This document shows, one piece after another, positions 26,251 to 33,194 of a stretch of DNA of 64,000 nt (within the stretch, counting starts at the first letter, position 1; each line of letters opens with the position of its first letter). The notes under the pieces are model-generated. The model worked only from the letters and a program-made list of their open reading frames with translations. It did no database searches and was not told where the DNA came from. Where the stretch lies: NCBI RefSeq assembly GCF_017873395.1, contig NZ_JAGGKC010000023.1, forward strand, positions 1 through 64,000, in the 5' to 3' direction. The DNA comes from Youngiibacter multivorans. Lineage in GTDB: Bacteria; Bacillota; Clostridia; Clostridiales; Clostridiaceae. The translations under genes were made by a program, and so were the position numbers.

Positions 26251-27340
26251 CATTGACATCACGGTCATGATGGGCATGGCAAACTGGACAGGTCCACTCC
26301 CTCACATGGAGTGGTTTCTTCCCGTCCTTGTGGCTGCACTCCGAGCATATCTGACTTGACGGAAACCACCTGCTTATCCTGATGACTTCTTTTCCATACC
26401 AGGCAGCCTTGTACTGCAGTTTCGATACAAGGCTCGCCCACGATACATCAGAAATGCTTTTTGCCAGCTTGTGGTTGCGCACCATGCCCTTCACGTTAAG
26501 GTCCTCGATACAGATGATGTCGTGGTTTTTGACTATCTCTGTACTGAGTTTGTTCAGAAATTCATTTCGCTGGTTCGCAACCCTTTCATAGAGTCTCGCA
26601 ACCTTCCGTCTCTGCTTCTGATAGTTCCTGGCTTCAGACAGGGGAATTCCCCTTTTCTCTGCAGCAAGTGTACGCTTTGCAAGCTTTCGCTGCTCACGTC
26701 GAAGCCTCTCTTCCATTCGCCTGGTGAAATGGTTGTTGTCATTCCTGCTGCCGTCTGACAAGATTGCAAAGTCAGTGATTCCGAGGTCAATTCCGACTGC
26801 AGAGTCAGTCTTAGGAAATTCACAGATATCCTCTTCACAAAGGATTGATACGAAGAATTTCCCGCTCGGTTTCCTTCGTACTGTGGCATTCAGTATACAC
26901 CCTCTCATCTCCCTACTTTCTGCAAACTTGACCAGGCCAAGTTTAGGCAGCTTCATACAATTCCCGGAAACTGCGATGTTGTTGTTCGTATATTGTGTAG
27001 TGTAGCTTTGCTTAGGGCTCTTCTTGCTCTTGAACTGTGGATGCTCGTTCTGTCCTTTGAAAAAGCGGGAAAAGGCGTCCGACAGGTTACGAAGGGAATT
27101 CTGGAGCGAGAACTTGTCCACTTCACAAAGCCAGACTGTTTCCGGGTCCCTCTTCATCTTGGTCAGAAGTTTTGAGCATGCGAAATAAGTCAGACCTTTG
27201 CCGGTCTCCTCATATTCCTTGTTCCAAAGTTCCAGGAAATGGTTGTATACATACCTTGAACTGCCTATCGTCTTGGCAATCAGTGTTTCCTGTTTTTTAT
27301 CTGGATAGATACGGTATTCATAGGCTTTATGCTGCAGCAC
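26192..27340 (-). CDS. tnpB: TnpB RNA-guided nuclease (IS605 OrfB family)
   Basis: 382 aa from a GTG at 27340 preceded by GGAGGTG. Visible: the N-terminal region KAYEYRIYPDKKQ, RuvC catalytic residues D185 (GIDLGITDFA), E279 (CIEDLNVKG) and D361 (HDRDVNAARNI), and the zinc ribbon C332/C335 (CSEC) with C351/C354 (CPVC). All catalytic and zinc residues are present and there is no frameshift, so the nuclease is probably active. TnpB cuts DNA next to a TAM that equals the element's target site, guided by the right-end RNA (established for ISDra2). The partner tnpA is dead, so the element can be kept but probably not moved without help in trans. Confidence 0.93.
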   Translation of the reverse strand: MLQHKAYEYRIYPDKKQETLIAKTIGSSRYVYNHFLELWNKEYEETGKGLTYFACSKLLTKMKRDPETVWLCEVDKFSLQNSLRNLSDAFSRFFKGQNEHPQFKSKKSPKQSYTTQYTNNNIAVSGNCMKLPKLGLVKFAESREMRGCILNATVRRKPSGKFFVSILCEEDICEFPKTDSAVGIDLGITDFAILSDGSRNDNNHFTRRMEERLRREQRKLAKRTLAAEKRGIPLSEARNYQKQRRKVARLYERVANQRNEFLNKLSTEIVKNHDIICIEDLNVKGMVRNHKLAKSISDVSWASLVSKLQYKAAWYGKEVIRISRWFPSSQICSECSHKDGKKPLHVREWTCPVCHAHHDRDVNAARNILAEGLRIRALTPVY

Positions 27341-27412
27341 TGCACTCACCTCCAGAGATGTCAAAGCTTGAACTGTCTTACTTATTTTCTGACTCTGTTT
27401 ATACCTGCAGAT

Positions 27413-27628
27413 TTACTCGTCGGTGTTTTCAATCTGCAGATGCACATAATCATTATGCGTTTCAACATCCAAAATATACAAAGCATTGTCATTAGTAATC
27501 AGAATTAACAAATCCTTCATATCTTTATCCATCTGCCCAATAAAGCTATCGTGCCGCTATATTACGTACCAGACCATATGATACTGGATTGTATAGACCT
27601 ATCCGCGTCCATAATGTATTTTAGACAT
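27413..27628 (-). pseudogene. tnpA: Degenerate tnpA (Y1 HUH transposase) remnant
   Basis: Translation on the minus strand from an ATG at 27628 gives a recognisable IS200 TnpA opening: SKIHYGRG, stop, VYTIQYHMVWYV, and so on to DVETHNDYVHLQIE. There are in-frame TAG codons at codons 10 and 24 and a TAA at codon 72. The HUH motif, normally D-H-V-H, reads D-Y-V-H, so its first histidine is lost. The C-terminal half with the catalytic tyrosine is missing. The remnant lies just upstream of tnpB in the usual order. Confidence 0.82.
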
Positions 27629-27736
27629 ATGAGTACCTCAGGTCTGTTTAACATTTGTATAATGCAAAGTACTGTTTAGTTTTTGACTTCGCTTGCAAAC
27701 TCATGACTGAAGTCACGAGTTTGCGCAAGCTTATTC

Positions 27737-27832
27737 ATCAATGAGTTCAGTGTTGAGACCGCGCTTTATTGCCAGCTTATAGTCTCTTTTGAACTGTGTC
27801 GTTAATTTGACTGTGTACCTTGTCTTGCTCAT
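27737..27832 (-). pseudogene. yafQ: yafQ toxin, N-terminal part (interrupted gene)
   Basis: 32 codons on the minus strand starting at an ATG that overlaps the dinJ stop as ATGA, the normal arrangement of dinJ-yafQ operons. The sequence (KTRYTVKLTTQFKRDYKLA, then KRG) matches the YafQ N terminus. It ends at the TTGAT insertion site. Read-through into the IS gives a stop one codon later. The rest is at 25860-26054. Confidence 0.9.
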
Positions 27833-28107
27833 TTCTTAAGGTCCTTGAAAAGCTCGTCCAAATCGTTGTATCCTTTGACCGTCGGGTCTTTCACAATTTT
27901 CTCGGATTCGAGCATGGCAGGAATTGTCTCTTTGTTTGGCTGATTTATTGAAATTTGAAATGGTATACCACCTTCACGGATTGCCTGCCTGACGAAAATA
28001 TTGAATGCCGTAGAGATATTCATACCTAATTCAGCAAACAAGGCATCAGCCTGAGCCTTCAATTTTGAGTCCATACGTATGCTTATGTTTGTTGAGGAAC
28101 TTGCCAT
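27829..28107 (-). CDS. dinJ: DinJ/RelB-family antitoxin
   Basis: A 92-aa antitoxin. Visible: an N-terminal ribbon-helix-helix (TNISIRMDSKLKAQADALF, residues 6-24), LGMNISTAFNIFVRQAIREG, and PFQISINQPN leading to the toxin-binding tail. It normally neutralises YafQ and represses the operon. Here the gene is intact but its toxin partner is split by the TnpB element. GGAGATGA lies before the start. Two direct TGCACGAA repeats upstream may be its operator. It could now neutralise related YafQ toxins coded elsewhere (inference). Confidence 0.92.
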   Translation of the reverse strand: MASSSTNISIRMDSKLKAQADALFAELGMNISTAFNIFVRQAIREGGIPFQISINQPNKETIPAMLESEKIVKDPTVKGYNDLDELFKDLKK

Positions 28108-28452
28108 CTAATCATCTCCTTCGCTCTTACTTATTAATACCAATATAAACAATATGCACGAAAAAATATATATATTGCACGAATAAATATAAGAAAATTA
28201 TAAGTAGAAACTGTTCTTAATATCTTAAATGACTAAGCGAAGAGAAGTTTACCTGATTTGCGGAGAATCTGGTGAAGTATTGATATGCTTCTTTTTCGGA
28301 ACTGAGAAATAAAGGTGTAAGGTTAAGTAAAAGGAATTAGTTCTGATTTTTCCTCTCGTGGTCAAAAATAACTAAATGTACGCTGCTGGAGTATGGAAAC
28401 TAACCTTCAAACGATGTATATTCTATATGAATACATTTCGCGGAGGTCGCAA
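28108..28452. other. Divergent intergenic region between dinJ and yitT
   Basis: 345 bp, AT-rich. It holds the repeats at 28155-28183. Near yitT, a partial dyad (TGTATATTC...GAATACA, about 28415-28436) sits where a promoter would be expected. No convincing small gene was seen. Confidence 0.4.
28155..28183. promoter_or_regulatory. Direct-repeat operator candidate upstream of dinJ
   Basis: TGCACGAA occurs at 28155-28162 and 28176-28183, 21 bp apart, about two helical turns, within AT-rich DNA 47-76 bp upstream of the dinJ start. This suits a ribbon-helix-helix repressor contacting one face of DNA. Confidence 0.5.
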
Positions 28453-29316
28453 TTGGGAGCAAATGACAGAAGCATCAAGGGAATAATCAAGGACTACATT
28501 CTGATAACCATAGGCATTCTTATGACGGCAGCGTCTATAGTCTATGTCTTCAATCCTAACAGGCTGGCAGCCGGAGGTGTCCAGGGAATAGCCCTGGCTC
28601 TTGGAAGCCTCACAGGAATACCTACCGGTATACTCATGATAGCAATTAACGCAATACTTCTTCTTGCAGCATTCCTGCTGATGGGTAAGAGCTTCGGTGA
28701 GAAGACCCTGTATTCGTCGCTCGGACTGTCCTTCACCGTATATTTCCTTGAAACCAGGCTATATCATGGTCCTCTTACAGATGACCTGCTGCTTGGTTCT
28801 ATTTTTGGAAGCGCCCTAATGGGTGTCGGTGTTGGAATAATACTCAACAGGGGAGCTTCAATAGGAGGAACGAGTCTTATCGGGACCTTGATCAACAGAT
28901 ATCTGCACTTTGAACAGGTAGGCTCCATTGTGGCAGTCGATTGTCTGGTTACCCTGTTCTCCCTTTTCACCTTCGGTGTGGAGATAGGCCTTTACCAGCT
29001 TTTATCCGTATACCTTTGCGGAGCTGTCATAAACAAGGTGATTGACGGATTCTCATCCAGGAAGGAAGTAATGGTTATAGCAACTGAAAAGAAATCCATC
29101 ATGGATTTCATCATGAAGGACCTTAACAGGGGAGCTACCCTGATCAAGGGACGGGGAGCATACACTGGCTTAGACAATGAAATAATCTATTCCATCCTTA
29201 CAAGAAGGGAATTCATAAGGCTCAAACTCTTCATCGAACAGAATGACAAAGACGCATTCCTTTCTGTTAATACGGTGACTGAGGTATCTGGAGAAGGATT
29301 CTCCAGAAGAGGCTGA
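28453..29316 (+). CDS. YitT-family membrane protein (DUF161 / DUF2179)
   Basis: A 287-aa integral membrane protein. Visible: five to six hydrophobic segments between residues 12 and 190, with the family motif NPNRLAAGGVQGIAL early and NRGASIGGTSLIG in the middle. A soluble C-terminal DUF2179 domain follows (RGATLIKGRGAYTG). No transport substrate is established for the family. Start: TTG at 28453 with GGAGGT 5 nt upstream; ATG codons at 28393 and 28411 are in frame but lack a ribosome site and would lie in the probable promoter. Monocistronic. Confidence 0.85.
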   Translation: MGANDRSIKGIIKDYILITIGILMTAASIVYVFNPNRLAAGGVQGIALALGSLTGIPTGILMIAINAILLLAAFLLMGKSFGEKTLYSSLGLSFTVYFLETRLYHGPLTDDLLLGSIFGSALMGVGVGIILNRGASIGGTSLIGTLINRYLHFEQVGSIVAVDCLVTLFSLFTFGVEIGLYQLLSVYLCGAVINKVIDGFSSRKEVMVIATEKKSIMDFIMKDLNRGATLIKGRGAYTGLDNEIIYSILTRREFIRLKLFIEQNDKDAFLSVNTVTEVSGEGFSRRG

Positions 29317-29409
29317 TTTGACTAAATACTTGCAAAATTTGGTGAAATTTTGGATTTATAAACAAAACTGCTGCCGCTGTATGTATAATGAGGTTAAATG
29401 ATGATTTTT

Positions 29410-29425
29410 GAAAGGAGGTCCTTTC
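29410..29425 (+). promoter_or_regulatory. Ribosome site of ftsA inside a short self-complementary sequence
   Basis: GAAAGG-AGGT-CCTTTC directly precedes the ATG. The perfect Shine-Dalgarno AAAGGAGGT can be folded into a 6-bp hairpin, which could limit ftsA translation. A TATAAT at 29384-29389 is the likely -10. Confidence 0.45.
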
Positions 29426-30733
29426 ATGACTGGAGAACATCGTGTCGTAGGTATTGATATCGGCACCCATTATATAAAGGCTTCGCTTTTGTCTACAAAT
29501 GATGAGAATACCCTTTTTGGAGCTGTTGTCGAATCGAGTGGTGTGACAAGGGACAGGATAACTGATACGAAGGTTGTCGGCGAATCGATAAAGAAAGCGA
29601 TAAGGATTCTGGAGACAAAGGCTTCAAGCGACCTAAGCTCAGTATATATAAACATCCCTTCTGAATACTGCAGGCTTGCGGATTCAAGAGGTGAAAGCGC
29701 GATTAAGAACGGCAGTGTCGACGAATCAGACATTGACAGGGCTATTGACATGGCACAACTGATACCGCTGCAGCCTGAAGAGGAGATAGTCGACATTATA
29801 ATACCGAAGTACTACATTGACGAAATACCTTATAGGAATCCTATCGGAGTAAAGGGATCCCTGCTTGAAATAAGGGCTCAGGTGGTCATAGCAGGAAGAG
29901 AATATGTGGAGTCTGCATACGAAGCATGCGCATACGCAAGGACGAGGGTAATCGGTACCGGGCTGTCATCTGAATCAGCTGCCAGCCTATTGCTTGGCAG
30001 AAGCGACAAGGAGAACGGAGTGTTCCTTGTGGATACCGGAGCATATTCTACAAGGGTAGTGCTTTACAAAGGCGACAGGCTCTTCGTACCGAAGGTGATA
30101 CCTTTAGGTGGCAGGAACATAACCAAAGACCTCTCGATTGTAATGAACATGTCACTGCTTGAGGCTGAGGAGTTCAAGAAATCCCTTGGTTCGGGAAAGA
30201 TTGACCCGTCAGACGACCGAAGGGCATTGGCGATTGATGTTGTCAAAGCCAGGATAAATGAGATAATCTCCCTAGTCAAAAAGGAAATGGAGTCATATGA
30301 AGGCGGAGAGCAGGTTGAAAAGGCTGTATTCTACGGCGGAGGTCTCTGCGGATTCGATGATATCAAAAATTTATCTGAAATAAAACCAAAGAAGTCCACA
30401 AATTTTATTACATCTGATATAATTAAAAATAACGGAATTTTAACAGTCCAGGCCAGCGGCATTGCATATAATGTACTGAACACGATTCATTACAGAAAGC
30501 TCCTGGATAATGAGACAGCAGGAGAAGAAAACCAGCTTTCAAGGACTTCAGGTGAGTACCTGACCGATGAGGAATTTTTCGAGCGGCACAAGCATGACTT
30601 CAAGAAGACCTCAGGATACGTAAAGACCCATGCAGAGGAACCTGTGAAGGGTAATGAGGAATTTGACCAGGACGAGTATGAAGATGAGAAGGTATCTATT
30701 TTCAGTAAAATAAGAAATATTTTTGGCAGATAG
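29426..30733 (+). CDS. ftsA: Cell division protein FtsA
   Basis: A 435-aa actin-fold ATPase that tethers FtsZ to the membrane at the division site. Visible: phosphate-1 VGIDIGTHYIKA (residues 8-19), a 1C-like insertion around SDIDRAIDMAQ, phosphate-2 LVDTGAYSTRV, and the nucleotide motif FYGGGLCG. At the extreme C terminus a short amphipathic helix ISIFSKIRNIFGR follows an acidic linker, as expected for the membrane anchor. The ATG at 29426 follows a perfect AAAGGAGGT. ftsZ starts 15 nt downstream, so they are co-transcribed. Confidence 0.92.
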   Translation: MTGEHRVVGIDIGTHYIKASLLSTNDENTLFGAVVESSGVTRDRITDTKVVGESIKKAIRILETKASSDLSSVYINIPSEYCRLADSRGESAIKNGSVDESDIDRAIDMAQLIPLQPEEEIVDIIIPKYYIDEIPYRNPIGVKGSLLEIRAQVVIAGREYVESAYEACAYARTRVIGTGLSSESAASLLLGRSDKENGVFLVDTGAYSTRVVLYKGDRLFVPKVIPLGGRNITKDLSIVMNMSLLEAEEFKKSLGSGKIDPSDDRRALAIDVVKARINEIISLVKKEMESYEGGEQVEKAVFYGGGLCGFDDIKNLSEIKPKKSTNFITSDIIKNNGILTVQASGIAYNVLNTIHYRKLLDNETAGEENQLSRTSGEYLTDEEFFERHKHDFKKTSGYVKTHAEEPVKGNEEFDQDEYEDEKVSIFSKIRNIFGR

Positions 30734-30748
30734 CAAGGGGGAAAATCA

Positions 30749-31837
30749 GTGTTAGACTTTGATTTCGAAGTTTCAGGACCAGCTAACATAAAAGTAGTGG
30801 GATGCGGAGGCGGTGGCAACAACGCCGTTAACAGGATGATAATAGAAGGGCTCGGTAACGTTGATTTCATATCAATCAATACCGACAAGCAGACACTGCT
30901 TTCATCAAATGCCACCCACAAGATCCAGATAGGCGAGAAGCTTACAAGAGGACTTGGAGCAGGTGCGAATCCTGAAATAGGCGAGAAGGCAGCAGAGGAA
31001 TCCAAGGACGAGATAGCATCAGCTCTCAAGGGAGCCGACATGGTGTTCATAACAGCAGGAATGGGCGGCGGTACAGGTACCGGTGCTGCTCCAGTTGTCG
31101 CGGACATAGCAAGGAGCATGGGAATACTCACAGTAGGAGTTGTAACCAAGCCATTCATGTTCGAAGGCAAGACAAGGATGAAGAATGCAGAGATTGGTAT
31201 AGAGAAACTCAAGGAAAAGGTAGACAGCCTTGTCACAATTCCGAATGAAAGGCTCCTTATGATTGTAGACAAGAGGACCACCTTCAAGGAAGCCTTCAAG
31301 AAGGCTGACGACGTCCTCAGACAGGGTGTGCAGGGAATTACAGACCTTATCACAGATAATGGTCTTGTTAACCTTGACTTTAATGATGTAAGGACGATAA
31401 TGCTCAACAAGGGACTTGCCCATATGGGAGTCGGATACGGAAAGGGTGAGAAGAAGGCAGTGGATGCTGTTACAGCAGCAATATCATCGCCGCTTCTTGA
31501 GACAAAGATAGATGGAGCAACTGGCATACTCATCAACGTGACTGGCGGAGAAGATCTGTCACTCATGGAGGTAAACGAGGCTGCCGAGGTTGTCAAGGAA
31601 GCTGCTGATCCTGAAGCTAACATAATATTCGGAGCTGTTATCGACCCTAGCCTCAAGGATGAGATAAAGATCACGGTCATAGCCACAGGCTTTGATGAGG
31701 TCAAGTTATACAGCAAGGAAGAGGAAAAGGCACAGGTAAAGGTAGTCGAAGAGAAGAAGGCAGAAGAAGTAGTCCTTGCGGATGTTTCCGAGGACCAGCT
31801 TGAGATACCTCCATTCCTCAGAAACAGATACAAGTAA
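30749..31837 (+). CDS. ftsZ: Cell division GTPase FtsZ
   Basis: A tubulin-like GTPase forming the Z ring; 362 aa. Visible: GCGGGGNNAVN near residue 20, the tubulin signature GGGTGTGAAP (about 107-116), the T7 loop NLDFNDVRTIM, and the conserved C-terminal peptide EIPPFLRN that binds FtsA. The start is GTG at 30749 with AAGGGGG upstream. It lies in the order ftsA-ftsZ-nrdR. All polymerisation and GTPase motifs are intact. Confidence 0.97.
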   Translation: MLDFDFEVSGPANIKVVGCGGGGNNAVNRMIIEGLGNVDFISINTDKQTLLSSNATHKIQIGEKLTRGLGAGANPEIGEKAAEESKDEIASALKGADMVFITAGMGGGTGTGAAPVVADIARSMGILTVGVVTKPFMFEGKTRMKNAEIGIEKLKEKVDSLVTIPNERLLMIVDKRTTFKEAFKKADDVLRQGVQGITDLITDNGLVNLDFNDVRTIMLNKGLAHMGVGYGKGEKKAVDAVTAAISSPLLETKIDGATGILINVTGGEDLSLMEVNEAAEVVKEAADPEANIIFGAVIDPSLKDEIKITVIATGFDEVKLYSKEEEKAQVKVVEEKKAEEVVLADVSEDQLEIPPFLRNRYK

Positions 31838-31852
31838 AGTGGGTGACGTAGT

Positions 31853-32353
31853 TTGAAGTGTCCTTTCTGCGCTTTTTCAGAGAGCAAGGTCATCGATTCA
31901 AGGTCTATCGAAGACAATTCGGCAATCAGGAGAAGACGAGAATGCCTCTCCTGCGGCAAGAGATACACAACATATGAAAAGGTGGAGGATATCCCTATCC
32001 TTGTAATCAAGAAGGATGAAAGCAGGGAGAACTTCGACAAAAACAAAATCATCACCGGACTGATCAGAGCCTGCCAGAAGAGGCCTGTATCAAGGGCTCA
32101 GATAGAATCTATAGCCAATGATATTGAGAGGACCGTATCTAACAGGATGATTTCTGAGATTTCAAGCTCTGAAATCGGAGAAATGGTCATGTCTCACCTG
32201 AAGGACATAGATGAAGTCGCTTATGTAAGGTTCGCTTCGGTGTACAGACAGTTCAAGGATATCAATACCTTCCTGGAGGAAATCAAGAGTCTGATGGGTT
32301 CAGGCGAAGGCATCAGGAACGGGAAAAATGGAAAGAATGGCAATAACAGGTAA
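31853..32353 (+). CDS. nrdR: Transcriptional repressor NrdR
   Basis: A 166-aa repressor of ribonucleotide reductase genes. Visible: an N-terminal zinc ribbon C3-P-F-C6 and C31-L-S-C34-G, then the ATP-cone (about residues 49-139) with VIKKDESRENFDKNKI at its start. ATP/dATP binding to the cone controls DNA binding (established). The start is TTG at 31853. The family nearly always begins M-K-C-P-F-C, which fixes this start. A terminator follows directly. Confidence 0.95.
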   Translation: MKCPFCAFSESKVIDSRSIEDNSAIRRRRECLSCGKRYTTYEKVEDIPILVIKKDESRENFDKNKIITGLIRACQKRPVSRAQIESIANDIERTVSNRMISEISSSEIGEMVMSHLKDIDEVAYVRFASVYRQFKDINTFLEEIKSLMGSGEGIRNGKNGKNGNNR

Positions 32354-32354
32354 G

Positions 32355-32388
32355 AAGAGGCGGACTGATTGATCAGGCCGCCTCTTTT
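32355..32388 (+). terminator. Terminator after nrdR
   Basis: AAGAGGCGG / CCGCCTCTT with an inner TGAT/ATCA stem, followed by TTTT. Confidence 0.8.
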
Positions 32389-32492
32389 AGTGAGTCTGAA
32401 GGTAAATTTTAGGTTAACTGGACTTGTTGCATTGGTAAAAAAACTCTGCCTGTGGTTAAATTGAAGTAAAGATTTGTTTCGGAGGTTATAAG

Positions 32493-33194
32493 ATGGCACC
32501 AGACAGGATACTTATAATAGATGATGAAGAACATATAGTTGAACTGATCAAATACAACCTTGATGCTGCAGGCTATGTTACCGAGGTCGTATTCAACGGT
32601 CTGGATGGACTGGCAAAGGCCAAGGAGACCAAACCTTCCCTCATTGTGCTTGACCTCATGCTGCCGCAGATGGATGGACTTGAAGTCTGCAAGAACATAA
32701 GGCGTGATGAAGAGCTAAGGAACACTCCAATAATAATGCTCACTGCAAAATCAGAGGAAATCGACAAGATCCTGGGTCTTGAGCTTGGAGCTGACGACTA
32801 CATGACCAAGCCGTTCTCAGTAAGGGAGCTTATGGCAAGGATTAAGGCGCTCCTGAGGCGCGTGGTGCCTGTTGAAGACAACAGCAGTACGTTTACCTTC
32901 TCTAATGTAACAATCGACTACAACAAGCATATGGTGACCAAGGGCGATGAGAAGGTGGAGCTTACTCTTAAGGAGTATGAGCTTCTGGATACGCTTATCA
33001 GGAACAGGGGCAAGGTACTGAAGAGGGACCTTCTCCTAGACAAGATATGGGGATACGAATATGCAGGAGAAACAAGGACTGTAGACGTTCATATAAGACA
33101 CCTCAGGCAGAAGCTGGAGAATGACGACAAGAATCCGGTTTACATTGAGACTGTCAGAGGAATAGGCTACAGGTTCAACGATATAGAAGGATGA
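32493..33194 (+). CDS. phoP: OmpR/PhoB-family response regulator (PhoP-like)
   Basis: A 233-aa regulator. The receiver domain (about 1-120) has the acidic pair DDEE (10-13), the phospho-acceptor D54 in LIVLDLMLP, the T/K region MLTAKSEE and the DDYMTKPF lysine. The OmpR-type winged helix (about 135-230) ends with RTVDVHIRHLRQKLE and TVRGIGYRF. GGAGG lies before the ATG. It overlaps the kinase gene by ATGA. The assignment as PhoP rests on the PAS/HAMP kinase partner and phoU just downstream; no pst genes are in the window. Confidence 0.88.
   Translation: MAPDRILIIDDEEHIVELIKYNLDAAGYVTEVVFNGLDGLAKAKETKPSLIVLDLMLPQMDGLEVCKNIRRDEELRNTPIIMLTAKSEEIDKILGLELGADDYMTKPFSVRELMARIKALLRRVVPVEDNSSTFTFSNVTIDYNKHMVTKGDEKVELTLKEYELLDTLIRNRGKVLKRDLLLDKIWGYEYAGETRTVDVHIRHLRQKLENDDKNPVYIETVRGIGYRFNDIEG

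Larger units (their letters stand above)
26055..27736 (-). mobile_element. IS200/IS605-family element with intact tnpB and decayed tnpA, inserted in yafQ
   Basis: 1682 bp, oriented on the minus strand. On that strand the left flank ends TTGAT (plus 27741-27737) and the right end of the element is TTCAA (plus 26059-26055), after which yafQ resumes in frame. TTGAT-type targets and TCAA-like right cleavage sites are known for IS200/IS605 relatives such as ISDra2 and IS608. Both ends carry a related subterminal hairpin CTCGTGAC-(4 nt)-GTCATGAG: left end with a 13-bp stem (plus 27695-27724), right end with 8 bp (plus 26063-26082). There is no target duplication or terminal inverted repeat, as expected for this single-strand mechanism. 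Confidence 0.88.

Noticed and set aside
26066..27495. Several plus-strand frames across the IS element
   Set aside because: All are antisense to tnpB, the tnpA remnant or the element ends; none shows a family match.
30490..32055. Long open frame (521 codons) on the minus strand opposite ftsA end, ftsZ and nrdR
   Set aside because: Serine-rich, low-complexity translation typical of an antisense shadow; no ribosome site or family match, and the plus strand carries three well-conserved genes.
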